Shown one piece after another: positions 11,417-23,435 of a stretch of 64,000 bases of DNA. Below the pieces are notes generated by a model. The model had not been told where the DNA came from. It did no database searches and worked only from the letters and a program-made list of their open reading frames with translations. The stretch comes from Isoetes taiwanensis (taxonomy: Eukaryota > Streptophyta > Lycopodiopsida > Isoetales > Isoetaceae), in assembly GCA_021234155.1 (NCBI GenBank), contig JAJEKV010000020.1:1250938-1314937 (forward strand), given 5' to 3'. Position numbers and translations under genes: made by a program. Numbering within the stretch: the first letter of the stretch is position 1; each line of letters opens with the position of its first letter.

Positions 11417-13577
11417 TATGTTTTGATTCTTGTACTTCCGTTTCTTGTAATAAATTATATTGCAAAGTATGCAATGATATTATATGGACTTTGCAGCATA
11501 TACTTCCATGTGTGATAGGAGACTTCTTGACCTCACAAATAAGGAGCATTTTATTCCGATTGAGCAAATTTGCAAGGTGGGTCTCCTCCAAAGAAATTGA
11601 AGTAGCCGATATTCCAAAAGTGGAGAAGTGATTATACTGCTTTGTGAAAGGAATTTCCCACTAGTTTTTTTGACCTACAGGTACTACTAACCAAATTCTA
11701 TGCAATCATGTAATTTTAGTTCTAGCAACTAGCAATAAACAATGTGCTTATATACACAGGTACATCTGTTGATACATATTCCAAATGAAATAAGGTTGGC
11801 GGGACTTGCTCCTAGCAGATGGATGTTCTTTCTAGAGCGTTACATGAAGGTGCTCAAAGATTTTGTGCATCAAATGGCAAAACCAGAGGGTTGCATGGCT
11901 GAAGGCCATCTTGTACAAGACACACTGTTTTATCTAAATGATGCCACTATCGCATGCCATCCTGAAGGTCCTAAATTGTGGGAGACTGAAGAGCGAAATC
12001 TGAGTGATGACATGCTTCTTGCAGTAAGCACGTTTGTTCTTAATAATTCTGCAAGTTTAGCACCATGGAGGGATTTGTATGAAACTGCTAAGGAGGATGC
12101 ACAGAGATCAACGGGGCGATCAATAGGCTACTCTATTTCAAATGCTATGAATAATGCATGGTTGTTGGCTTGTATGGACGAAGCTAGAGATCATGGCCAA
12201 GTTATTCCAGATGATGATTATGAGCTTGCCCTTGGTTGTAGCAGGAAGGTATAATATTATAAATCTTTAATCCTAAGTTCCATTCTCTTTATGCTATATG
12301 TTACTCATAAGTATTATTGTTTTGGTCTAGGCACGATATTATTCCTCAATGTGGGCATATGGGCAACATTTTTGCATCCATGGTGTTGATAAGTGTAGAG
12401 TTACATTTGATTCAGGGATCAGCTCAGAATTTGAACAAAAAAGTCAATCTAGCAATAGGGATTGCAACCTTCTTGAGAGTAGCTTGAATTATATGGGAAT
12501 CTTAACAGATATTATTGAGTTGGATTATCGTAGCTTTTGTGTAAATGTCTTGAAGGCAAGATGGTTTAAAGTTGTATACAGAGGTCGTGGCAAGACAGTT
12601 AGGACTCATCCATCAAGATTTCCAGAAGTGGATTCTTCGAAGATATTGGCTGAAATGAAGGAACCTTTTGTTTTTCCAAGTCAGGTCGAGCAGATATTTT
12701 TCCATGAGAATCCTAATGAGACAAACTGGTGGATTGTCATACATTGTCAACCAAGAGCTCGGCATATAATTGATCTATCTGTAGCTGAAAATAATATGGA
12801 AGAGCTCTCCCATGACATTCATGCTAATGATGATGATGATGCTAATGATGATGATGCTGTTGTTGCTGCTACTGATGATGATGATTGTGGCGGCGGCAAG
12901 GGCGATGACCCATTATTGCATGAAGCAGAAGAACGAGAAATGGAAGAAATTGGCATCAATATTGAAGAGGAGAGTGCATATATGGGAGAAGGTTATCTCG
13001 AAGGTGGTTTGCTTGAGGATGATACTGATGAACATGTTCCTTTAGAATCTCCATTCATAGAACTTTCACAAAGAGAGGAAGCTGATAAAGAAGTGAATTA
13101 TGTGCTCAGATGTCCATTCAATTTGCCAATTCACATTGCTGGACATAATGAGGATTATATGGAAGACGAAGAGATTACCGAACATGCACATGATCCATCC
13201 GAAGCAATTAGGAATTTGGCTCTTTGTTTATATCTAGATGAGGATGAGATAGAGGATATTGAGAACGATCTTAATGAAGTTGCCACATGTGATTAATCAA
13301 CATTGTTAATCTTATTGCTATGACTACTATGGTATAGATCATTTGATGTTGAGTATTGTTTTTTATCTTCCTATAAATTTGCTCCCTTGTTCAAGTTGTC
13401 AGGTACCCTTCACCATTATCTATTCCCCTTCATCTGACTGTGTCCAAATCTTTCTTTCTATCAAGTAACATTCCTTAGCGCAATACCAAATCTTTAATGA
13501 TATATGAATACCAAACTCAATTCTACTAATATATTAGATACAAATTGGATGGCATTATGTTATAAATCTCATTCTGA

Positions 13578-13653
13578 TTTTTTTTGCTTGAATAACAAAT
13601 ATTCTGATTTCTGATTTCAGAAATCAGAATATTTGTTATTCAAGCAAAAAAAA
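13578..13653. repeat. Perfect 37-bp foldback (2-nt loop)
   Basis: 13578-13614 and 13617-13653 are exact reverse complements separated by TT. The arms contain GCTTGAATAACAAATATTC. It lies in the CACTA 3' region, downstream of the transposase stop. Confidence 0.95.
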
Positions 13654-13794
13654 AAACTTAGATGTTTATCTTTTTGACACAAGATACAATGCATAAATTG
13701 TCTTAAATTAGCTATTACCTAGACACAAAACTCATAAAAATTGTCATCAATTGTTTATTTATCTATCATAATGTCGTCACAACAATGAAAAATA

Positions 13795-13960
13795 GTGTTT
13801 CTTTCGAGGCAGGGGTTTTTTAATCCTAGTAGTAATGATTGTACTAGCCCATTGTATGGGTCCCATGACCTATTGGTCTCCATGGACGTTAAAAAATCTA
13901 TTCTATTCTATTCTATTCTATTCTATTCTATTCTATTCTATTCTATTCTATTTAGACACC
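13795..13960 (+). mobile_element. 5'-truncated LINE 3' end with (TTCTA)n tail
   Basis: It retains GGGGTTTTTTAATCC, TGGGTCCCATGACC, the small hairpin GACC-TATT-GGTC, TGGACGTTAAAAAA and then ten or so TTCTA units. The same order of motifs ends the LINE on the minus strand at 33739. It is nested in the CACTA element. The fold upstream of TTTTTTAATCC is cut off, as expected of incomplete reverse transcription. Confidence 0.75.
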
Positions 13961-14455
13961 AAACTAGTTCTTATTAGTTGTCTTATTGTAGATGGAAATA
14001 TAGCTACTATATTGTCACTACATTGCCATGATGTTGATGCTATGTAGTTGGTATAAGCTTTATTTATTTATCACAATGTGGTCACAACACTAGCTATTTG
14101 TTAGCTACAAAATGGGTCACAAATTTTCTTCTTGATTGTCTTATTGTGGATGAATTATAGCTACTACTTTTGTCACTAGCTTGCGATAATGTTGATGTAA
14201 TAGTGTTCATATGGACTTCTATTTATTTATCACAATGTTGTTAAAATATTGTCACTAGTTCGCCATTTTCTAGACTGCCATATAGTTCCAAATTGATTTT
14301 GTGTCAATATTGTGTCATAAATTGAAGCCACAAGCTTGACACAACATTTGACGCTATTGTGGCATGTTTGTGGCGACAAGTATAGTGGCAAGGCTGTGAC
14401 AATAATTGGGTTTTAACAGGTTCTATTTGTGTCAAAAAAGTTGACATTACACTAG

Positions 14456-14483
14456 ACACTATAGGTACATTTCTTTTGTAGTG
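14456..14483 (-). repeat. CACTA 3' terminal inverted repeat
   Basis: Ends ATTTCTTTTGTAGTG, followed by the target duplicate TCA. The subterminal region 14290-14440 is rich in TGTGTCA and TGACA motifs. Confidence 0.9.
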
Positions 14484-17235
14484 TCATGTAGGCTATTTAA
14501 TTAGGGCAGGGACCATTGGTTAATCTCTACTGGTAAAACTCATTTGTCTACTTTGTTTAAAGTTAAACATTCAAGGTGAAGGGCGATAAGCCTAAGAAAT
14601 CCGTAGCTTACATGCTAGTACATAGGGCGTTACCCTGATTAAGGCTAATTGTCCTCTGGTTTACTACAGGTAATAACAAGGTGACGGTGCAAACACCCTA
14701 ATGACCTGTGGTGCAATTGCAGATTCCTTTTTCCAAAAAACGTAAATTCGACAGTTTTGACCATTAAAAAAAAAAAACTATCAAAAAAAAAAGTTGCATT
14801 CCAAATATGGCCATTTTAAAAGCGGGCGACAGATTTTGTGTTAAGACACACTAAGAAAATGCACTTTCTTACGAAACAAAATACAAAGGAAAGGAAGGAA
14901 GTCTATGCGCGCATAGACAACAAAGTTATATTTCAATAATATAATACAATAATATAGGCACATAAAAAAATTTCATTATTTACAAAGTTATTTTCAACGG
15001 CTCTTGTTATTTACCTGAGTTCTTGGAGCCATTGGAGATAGGTAATTCACAAAAGGGTTGTGAGATACTTTTTTCGAGTTTTCGATGTCTGCATGTCAAA
15101 TTTTATGTGATCTTTCATGTTTTCTCGAACCATGTGTCTTATAGGAGTGATTTTATGTAGGATTTTCAGGCTGTGGTCGAGTTCAAATGGATGCATTTTG
15201 ATCTCGTAAGGAAAAAGATTGCAGGTAAATATTACTAACCGAATCTGCCTAGGCTGGCGAGGTTTATTCAAGATAGGGAAGCTCACAACTTTGGAGTTTG
15301 CCGGATATAAAACAGAAATTTGCCAGATTCAATGTCTATTCGGAGCAGGAGATGAAATTATAGTATCTGTGCAGGTGTTTTGCTTTTGAATCTTTACATG
15401 ATTTTGAAGTGTTTTTGATCTTAAAAACTCTGAAGTGAACCTTTTTTGAAGTGACTGCATTCTGATCATATCATCGATCATAGAGATCTGTAATTTTTTT
15501 GATGATCAATGATGAAAGATCATTATTCACTATTGTAAATAACTTTGTAAAAAAAGGCAGTGTAACCTGTGTAATAGCAGTGTACAGAAGCAGTGTTAAA
15601 TCTTGTAATACGACAATAAATAAACTTGTGGCGGCGCTCTAAGCGGCGCCACCGAGAAACCCCAGGGCAAAGATTACCTATTTTAAACAAACATAAAAAT
15701 ATCAAGGAATTTCGCCTTCCGGCGGTTTACGTTCCTTAAATCATGGGGGGAGAAGATTATCTCCCATCTCACATATCTCAACATCAACGGCCAGGATTGT
15801 GGTAGGAGATTATCACAATAATCCTAGAGGGTGGGTTATTGTTATAATATCCTCTTGCCAATTGTTCTACAGTTTAATCCCATAAGATCTAATGGGGGGG
15901 GACGACAAGATGTTGATAATCTTTGACTCGATAAAGCTCCAAATGAAACACACTATATAGGGGAGCATGGCATATGCGTATGCCATATTTATACCTTCAT
16001 TGGTAATATAACTATTTTAATAAGGTGCTGTAGTAAGGTGTTGTCGCACAAAGGTTGTCCTAGTGGAGGGACTATTAAAGGGGCCGTAGAGAACATGAAT
16101 GCACTATTCATAAAAAGTCAACTACAAAAAAACTCTATCCGTTTCTACTAAATGTTCTTCAAACAAAAATTTTTTTTTGGACCTCTATATTGATAGTCCA
16201 TAACAAACAAAATGTTCATACAAATGCGAAGACACTCGGTTCCCTTCTTCCGACAAAACAAACCTCTACCTTGAGCTCCAGTTTTGGAGCCAAACTACAT
16301 AATAGCTTCTTGGCCATACTTAATACTTAATGGGATGTTTTCATTTTTCAATTGGGGCCGTTGATGGGAGGAATATTCCTCCTTTTATACCAGATGAAGG
16401 GCCCTCTGTTTTTTGCAGGCCGTGACCCATACAAATTTCAAAGGTGCAGAATTAAAACACATGACCATTGGCATTACGTGAAGCGGAATTGCAGTGGATA
16501 AAAACTATGAAAGAGACCAAGCAACCCTGGGCTAGAGGATTCGAACCTCCAGGTTCGAACGACCTCACCAGAGCCCATTTTCATGATTATAATCCGTTCA
16601 ATACATTCTCCCACATTGAAGCCATCAAGTATCTGCCACAACTCCTCTGATTTCAAGGCAGGAAAATCGTGGGCTACAGTTCGAGCCATGGTAGGAACCC
16701 CTGTTTCAACCAGTTTCAGGCATTTACTGCCTCTTGTACAAGGATGGCCGCCCTATCAGAGAATCTAAGCACCATCGCGGCCTTGCTTCGATTCACTGAC
16801 ACCGTCTGCTTTCCAATTTCGCCCACTGCCATGTGGTCGACAGAGCTTCCAAAAACAGACTCCACATTTCCTTCCTCACACCATTGACCTCACTTAAAAA
16901 AATATAACACAATTACACCACTCAAGTAGAAACTTGGCCCTCACAACAAACAAGCAGCTCAAACATGCACAAACATACCATTCTCAATACAATACAATAC
17001 CAGAATCATAGGTTCCACCATTGCGAGAATACCCTCCCCAAATACCAAACGAATTGGGCAAACTTAATAGCATGTATGGACTAATAGACAAGTCAAATTA
17101 TACGACATCTTATATTATAATGTTATTCAGTAAGTGTTGGACCCAGCCCTAGATCCAACGGCTCAGATGTAGAGCTGCAGATCTGACCGTCGTGTTAAGA
17201 AAAAATAGGGCGCTTCCTTCGGCTGTGGTGGAGTT
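14484..17235. other. Non-coding stretch with a tRNA-like relic and a coding-like fragment
   Basis: No complete gene was found. A GC-rich hairpin (GGCGGCGCTCTAAGCGGCGCC) lies at about 15631-15652. On the minus strand, 16575-16527 contains GGAGGTTCGAATCCTC followed by TAGCCC, matching a tRNA T-arm (B-box) with a possible short acceptor pairing to GGGCT. No intact cloverleaf can be formed, so it is at most a tRNA or SINE relic. Also on minus, about 16865-16720 reads as a coding-like fragment (SSVDHMAVGEIGKQTVSVNR) in one frame. It may be followed by LKSEELWQILDGFNVGECIE at about 16665-16600. I do not recognise either. Confidence 0.35.
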
Positions 17236-17375
17236 CATGCAGCAATTGTAAATCGTTGTGCTTGACATCAGATGGCCTGACTCTGTGTTCGGGGCATGTT
17301 GATGGGAACATGCACTTTTGGGATCTCCGATCTGGGAAATTGGCTGAAGTTGCAGCTCATTCACAGGGGATCACA
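17236..17375 (+). pseudogene. Single ATG16-like WD40 exon (gene fragment)
   Basis: The frame SDGLTLCSGHVDGNMHFWDL, then RSGKLAEVAAHSQGITSV, matches one WD40 blade of autophagy protein ATG16, including the GH..WD signature. It is bounded by an acceptor-like TGCAG just upstream and a donor-like CATCT|GTATAT. In the following sequence no further WD40 blade is visible. The frame continues for about 30 unrelated codons to a TAG at 17472. It is best read as a captured or left-over exon. Intact ATG16 binds ATG5-ATG12 at the forming autophagosome; this fragment alone cannot. Confidence 0.6.
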
Positions 17376-17649
17376 TCTGTATATCACGTGGCGGATTCAC
17401 ATGGAGCCATTTACCCTGTATGCTTAACAGATAGCTTGGCCGTGATAGTTGGATGCGAAGACCCAAGCAGCTAGCTATCACTTCGATATGGATGGCTGAG
17501 GGTTTGATGACCATGGCACTGCTTGGGCAATCAGCTAAGGCTTCCAGCCCTTCTCTTCCAACTTACAAACCTAGGGTTCCTTTACGGCAGAGCAGTGGGC
17601 CTGGAGGTGCTTCGTTAACTGGAGGTTATGTCCAAGATATGGCTTAGAA

Positions 17650-20600
17650 ATATTAGTTTGACTAAAGGGGTTTGCGATTATTTTCCCCAGTTATTCCACG
17701 ATGAAGCCTGCTATCTGACAGATTGATGAATCCAGAATATAGTCTTTCCTTCTTCTTTGGCTATGCAAGTATCCTAAGCATTTTTTCTTTACCATTCTAT
17801 TGCTTACCACTGATCTTTTAGCCCTTTTATCTTAGCAGAGAACCAGAAGGCAGGAAGGCACGCCATAACGGCGGAGTTGCTACGAGCTGTATTTTTAGGA
17901 TTTGTTGGTACTTGTCTTGGTCTCTACCATCCATCCTTTTTGCTTCTACCATCTTCTACTATAGATAAGGTTTAAGCTATTCTTAGTAGCCTTCTTAAGC
18001 AACACACAAATGCAGAAGGATAGAAGCAAATGCAGATCTGCTTGCATCCTCTGGTTGTTGCTACTGCACTCCAGATGTATGTTTAGAGGGAGCTTTGGAA
18101 GGAAAACAAGCAAAATAATAACACAGTGAATCAAAGGCAGAAGGCAGAAGCGATTATACTCAAGTTCTTTTGAATATTTTGATTCATGTGTTCTGAAATA
18201 ATAAAGTTATTGATATTGCTTATGTAATATTGCGAATCCATATTGAAAGGGTCTGCTCTCTGCTAGAAGTTGGCCAGAAATAGCAGATAGAAGGCTGTGC
18301 AGCAAGAAAAACATTTTTAAGCTGGCAAAAGATTATGTTACCATAATGGTCTTTAGGTATGTTCACATAAATAAACTCTGGCCATTATGCATAACAAACC
18401 ATCATTCAATTAAATTGGGATTATGTCTGTTCCAAAATCGCGCCGAATAAGCTTTTTATCGATCTTTTTATGCATGTAACCATACTTTTGGACTGTATTC
18501 ATTTTCAGCATAAGAATACACAATATGTGTTAAATTTTATGGTCTTCCTAAAATGTATGGCATTTTTACCGTATTATGACTGTATGTTGGGCAACATGAA
18601 AAACTAAAAAATTGCATATTTGGAATGGTTTCACACGAAATTTTAAGAGTAGAACAAGTAAAGTACCTTTATTTACACATCTCTAAAGTTCAAAGTAGTT
18701 ACATCCTAGGCAAATATCACAATATAAACTAGTTACATTGTAACATAAGACACAAAAAAATACATTTATTTACACTTTTCTAAGTTCAAAGTCCCAATAA
18801 CATGTGCAAATAAAGCTTGAATATTCGATATATAAAATAATCAAAGCAATCTACCACATGCTTAAAAGAGAAAAATCATATTACAAGTATGATGTAAACG
18901 TTGTAAAACTCCACATTTGTGGAAAAAATCATATTACAAGTGTGATGTAAACGTTGTAAAACTCCACATTTGTGGAACTGTAAATCGCGCTTGGCGCGTT
19001 TTAAAAGCTTTACAAAGTCCAGAACATAAGACTTGTCCCAATCAATGTAACAAAATCAATAAACTTTCAAGCCTGGTGTTCTCTTTTGTGTGGAACAGGG
19101 GACGCCTTTCCTGAATTGCTATGCAGAAACAAAGGGCAACCTCCCACACGATGAGCCTCAAGCTATTTTTGTGTAGATGTAGTCCTCAGATGTAGCCTTT
19201 GTAGCCAAAGAACTTGCTCTTAAGCATAAGGTAGGCCTCTGCACAGCTTTTCTGTACAAGGCTTTTCCTGGTTACCTTGCCTGCGTACAAAAACACTTCA
19301 TAAATTGCAAAGCAAGTAGATCTAGCATCTAGACAAATTCCAAACAAATTTGGGAATTACCTAGATGTGTTGGAAGTGTAAGCCTCTGAGGAAAGCTTCC
19401 TGATTCATGGTGTAATAGAGCAGACCAGACCCATCTCGGCTAGTGTTAAATTCACCACTCTAACAGATGTACATGCAATCCCTGTCTAATTGCATGCATT
19501 GGTTGTGTTGTTAAAGCTCCAATCTGTGACCAAAAAGAGGGCAAAATCTCTGCATCCTACTCTAATTGTTAAGATAGTGATGCCTCTGCAGAAAAACGAA
19601 GAATGAAGAATGAGGAATAGGTTGGGCAGATGCACCGACTCCCGAAACCTGCACAGATCAAACAATTGAGAGAAAAAACTAAACAGGAAGACCGGAATAT
19701 TCTACATTTGCAAGCAACAACTGAAGAATAGTGAACCTGTGGAGATATTTCAACAGCAAACCGCAAAAACAGAGCATTTTTGTTGGAAACCACAAAATCG
19801 AGAACTTTTCTGTGCCTGGGCTTTCTGTGCATATCCAACTCCTGTATATCCTTGTAGCCACAACCTCACGGCAAGAAGAAGGCAGATTGGAAAGAAAAAA
19901 TAACAAATATAAAGAAGAAAGAGAGGTAGAAAGGATACATAAGAAAGAGGGCAAAAAGAAGCACTCGCTTCTTTGATGCTGTATGCGCTCCTCTACCACC
20001 GTTTGAGGCAAAAGCCACTTTGCCAAAAACCTGCGCCATAGCCACGTTTGCCCCTGGGATTTGAACCCAATTATATTTCCTTTGCTCAAACTCCAACAAC
20101 CACAGCTTCTTCAATCATGCTCCAAAACTCCTTCAGAAACAAAACCAGAGCCTTAGAGGCCTCTGCAACCAGCCGAATCTCTTGCTTGAAGCAAGTCGGC
20201 TCACCCGAAATCAATTCCGGCCAACTCCGTCTTCAACAGTTTCGCCCAGCCATGTTTCCCGTCGCTTCCAGATAAAACGCAAAAAAATAAAAATAGAAAG
20301 AGAGAAAGAAAGGACGCCAAAAGAGGGGGAAAATAGAAAGGGAAGGGAAGGCGAAAGAGAGAAAGAAGGGAGGGAAAAAAAAGAAGAGAAGCGGGACTTT
20401 TTAAAACGCGTGAAACGCAGCAAAAAAAAGAAAAAAGCGGCGTAGACGGGAAAAACGCGAGCGTGAAAAATTTCTAAAAATAATGACATATTCTAAAATT
20501 AATTGAATGATGGTTAACAGCAGATACTGGCCTTTGATAAGGAGGTTAATGCTAAAATCAAAGAACATGCTGGCCTGCAACTGATTATGCGATGTTTGGA

Positions 20601-23435
20601 TTTGTTCCGTCAGGGTTGAGGCTGGAGGTATATATCGGCAATGGCGGCAGAGCTCACCTTTCGTGGTACCTTTGTGGCAGTGGATGCTATAGCTGAAAGG
20701 TAACACGTAACAATTCAATTGTTTATTTGCAGCTAGGCAGATGCATACTTGCATTTGACACATGAAAACCTTTTAGAGAATCCTGAAGCATATCAAAGGC
20801 ATGAACTGCATGAAGCCGAAATGTAAGAATCAAATATGGTTGATGTTTTTATTCAGCAATTTTATGATATTTATGTTTCTTTTGCAGATGGATTTGGTAC
20901 GCAAGATCATAAGGCTGATGCTGTATGTGCAGATGTACCTCCAAATGTGATATTGTTTATAGATCTTGAATTATTATCTTGAAAAGTAGTTGAAGAATTA
21001 CAGATGACCATAATCTGAACTTTTATTTTCTGCCAATTGAGTTTAAATTCATGGCAAATTGGGGTAAGCTTTGCTTTGCCTTTTCATTTTATATTGTGCA
21101 GCTAGATGTTTGCACAAAAGTCTTCATTTCTAGATGGATGCAGTATGGATGGGTATCCATGTTCAATAAACTCATTCTTCTTGCATAACAAAGTTCTACA
21201 TGCATTACCAAATATCACAAGACCATGTAAAATGCTGTGCAGACTTATCTGCAAAAAGAAGATTGATTTTAAAAGGAATAATAAGATGTGTTGTGTGGTG
21301 AGCTCCAAACTCTACACAATGTATCAGAGAATATAGTTTTATTGTTTGAAGAAAATAAAGTCCCTTCATTTTTGAATCCACACTTGAAACCGGTTGTATT
21401 AGATGCAGGCATTGAAGAAGTCTATGGAGTTTTGATAGTATGGACAGCACGAACATTTTTCCTATTTATGCTAATCCTAAATGGGCACTATGAGTTCAAT
21501 CTCTAGCATACTTTCACAGCGATATGTCTTAGGGATAGAAGAGTTAAAATTAAATGCGGACGGACATTGGAGTGCACGTTGAGCTTGGAGTACTTGGAAA
21601 TGTCCAGCAAATTTGTAAATAGAAGACATCACAATAGAAGTGTCACTACCAAGGCTTATAAGACAAATGGGATAATTATGCAGAAGGAAGAGAGAAGTAG
21701 CTATCAATAGAAGAGAGAAATAGCTATCAATGGGAGCATACATCAGCTGGAGGCAAGAAGAATACTGAGGCCCCAGAGATTTGCAGTCACGAAATAGATT
21801 AATTATTTATGATGCAAATTCAAGAGAGTAAATTGGTTATTGAGGAGAAGGAAATTTTGAATGTTAGTACTGCCAAAACCCATATCGCATGTAATGCCAG
21901 CACACTAAATGGTGGAGGAATGAATCATAATTGTGTTATCTATAGAAGATGAGAAGGTCATGAACAACCAGAAGCGGGATAGTAAGACACTGTAGCCAAG
22001 GCCAACATTGGCAAAATACAATAGTGACAAAGTTCACAAGCAATTATGTCCAATGCCCAATGCCCAGTTTCTTTCACCTTTTTTGTTGTGTTGATGGCAA
22101 TTTAGATAGCATCAACAAGTTTTAAGCAAATGACTAACATTTTATTTGAAACATACCGTACAAACCATGCATACAAACATGCATGTTACAATTTACAAGT
22201 GATCCTAGATATTTTGTATTGGAAAGCATCTATAGCTAGATGATTATAGCTATAATGGCAAACAATAAGAGTTGTAGATGACTTGACTCTGTTCATGTGA
22301 TATGACTACCAACCCTTCGTACAAGATCCTAACCGTCTAATAATAATCTTAGCTAATGAGGGCTAACTGTCAATGGTGTATACTTTCTATAATACTACAA
22401 ATGACGAACACAATTGAAAGTGCATTAAGTTACAAGTTTTCTCATGTATCATTAAGTCTCTTGTGAAGTAACATGTAACATCATTCTCAAAAAACCTTTC
22501 CTATGAATAATCTGCATTGAGTTACGTGTAGTTACATGTTTCTAACTATAGTCTAGCAAAGAAACAAGCACAGAATAGAGAGGGACATAGCAAGCAAGCA
22601 TGTATCTACATTGAACTTCAAGGAGATGGCCAAATGGAGACCGAAGACCAGCAAGCATAAAACCAGGAGAGAGGACCAACAAACACATGACCATCAACAA
22701 GAGCTTGGGATCACCAACCAATAGGAAGTTAAGGACATGGCAGTGGTTGAGATTATCAACCAATAAGAACTTGACAAGATAGCAGATCCTATACACATAA
22801 GAAACAAGATGCTCCTAGCTCCATTGCGCAGAGTTACACATAAGAAACAAGATGCTCCTAGCTCCATCGCACAGAGTTGTAGACTTTGATTATAAGCTTA
22901 CCTTAAAACCTGCTCAAGTTGACAACATGCTCCCACTCAGAACTGCTACGTATAGGCACCATGTTATTTAGAGATACCAATGCAATACTATCTAACTCAT
23001 TGTTCTCATTGTTCTTATAACTTCATAGGTTCCCAAATAATCCCTGGAACACTCGACATCGTTATTATCTTTGGGTATTTTTCTTATAATAAAAGATTAC
23101 TGCACACTTTCCTATTTACAAACTTCCAACATATGCCCAGCAACGCTGGGCACTGTTACTATAATGCAATAAATGCAATACCTTCAAAGTGCTACATGGT
23201 GTTGTTCATAACACATTCATAGCCATAACATATCCAAATTCATATACATGGCCACTTGCAATCTAGCAATTGCAATCTACAGGTTCCCAAAATGAACCAA
23301 TAGCCCAAAAGTTACTCACGCAAATGCACAAGTTCCCAACATTTATAGGTTCTCAAATTATGCCGTAGAATTATCAATTATGTACAAAAATTACAGTTGG
23401 GTGAGTTCTATGCTATGTACAGGCAAGCAAAGTTT
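17650..23435. other. Long mostly non-coding stretch with small duplications
   Basis: No intact gene was recognised. A 52-bp tandem duplication (CATATTACAAG...CCACATTTGTGGA) is at about 18874-18978. A purine-rich tract is at 20279-20400. A short Met-initiated segment (MAAELTFRGTFVAVDAIAER) is at 20641-20700 on +. A 44-bp tandem duplication (ACACATAAGAAACAAGATGC unit) is at about 22792-22879. The remaining short ORFs look random. Confidence 0.4.
20090..20262 (-). pseudogene. Short coding-like fragment, family unknown
   Basis: On the minus strand one frame reads through ELISGEPTCFKQEIRLVAEA and SKALVLFLKEFWSMIEEAVV. It is an amphipathic, helix-like stretch following an ATG in a different frame (MAG...). 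A frame change near the ATG and stops on both sides suggest a broken first exon. The downstream B-box-like GGTTCAAATCC (about 20069-20059 on -) is probably coincidental. No family is assigned. Confidence 0.25.

Larger units (their letters stand above)
7836..13296 (+). pseudogene. TNP2-type CACTA transposase gene (Transposase_21, DUF4218, DUF4216), disrupted
   Basis: Exon order, by splice sites and homology. About 7836-7990 has a CWCNKCKGK zinc-like motif. 8157-8447 and 8527-9052 hold the TNP2 N-terminus (NARASRLATCMLILNLQ, GLEYNIVHACINDC, YNIPPWLATK). 10138-10311 has MDIYLEPLVDELEVLW. From 10393 come CGCPSCGTS, YLGHKKYLPDGHSARG and HLLDPMHIFKNV. About 11500-11630 and 11761-12247 are DUF4218-like (LAGLAPSRWMFFLERYMKVL, PEGCMAEGH). 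12332-13296 is DUF4216-like (ILTDIIELDY) with an Asp/Glu-rich C-terminus and a TAA stop. These are the hallmarks of plant CACTA transposases, which cut and rejoin element ends in the nucleus. The copy is broken by a one-base frame change near 8300, a duplicated exon segment whose second copy has TGA, and stops at 11632. The intron 9053-10137 carries inserted repeats. Confidence 0.85.
3600..14483 (+). mobile_element. Complete CACTA (En/Spm) DNA transposon, 10,884 bp
   Basis: The left end starts CACTACAAGAGGAT and the right end, read inward on the other strand, starts CACTACAAAAGAAATG. Both then reach TATAGTGTC about 20 bp in, which is the CACTA-type terminal inverted repeat. The trinucleotide TCA flanks both sides (3597-3599 and 14484-14486), matching the 3-bp target duplication typical of this superfamily. 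TGTGTCA/TGACACA-type motifs are dense in the first about 120 bp and last about 400 bp, as expected of subterminal transposase sites. The interior carries a TNP2-type transposase on + and a divergent second gene on -. Frameshifts, an exon duplication and nested insertions indicate that this copy is inactive. Confidence 0.9.

Noticed and set aside
12812-13045. Met-rich plus-strand ORF
   Set aside because: Shadow of the Asp-rich GAT/GAC-coded tail of the transposase in another frame.
16527-16578. tRNA gene
   Set aside because: A T-arm with B-box and a few acceptor pairs are present, but no D-arm and anticodon arm of normal length can be placed.
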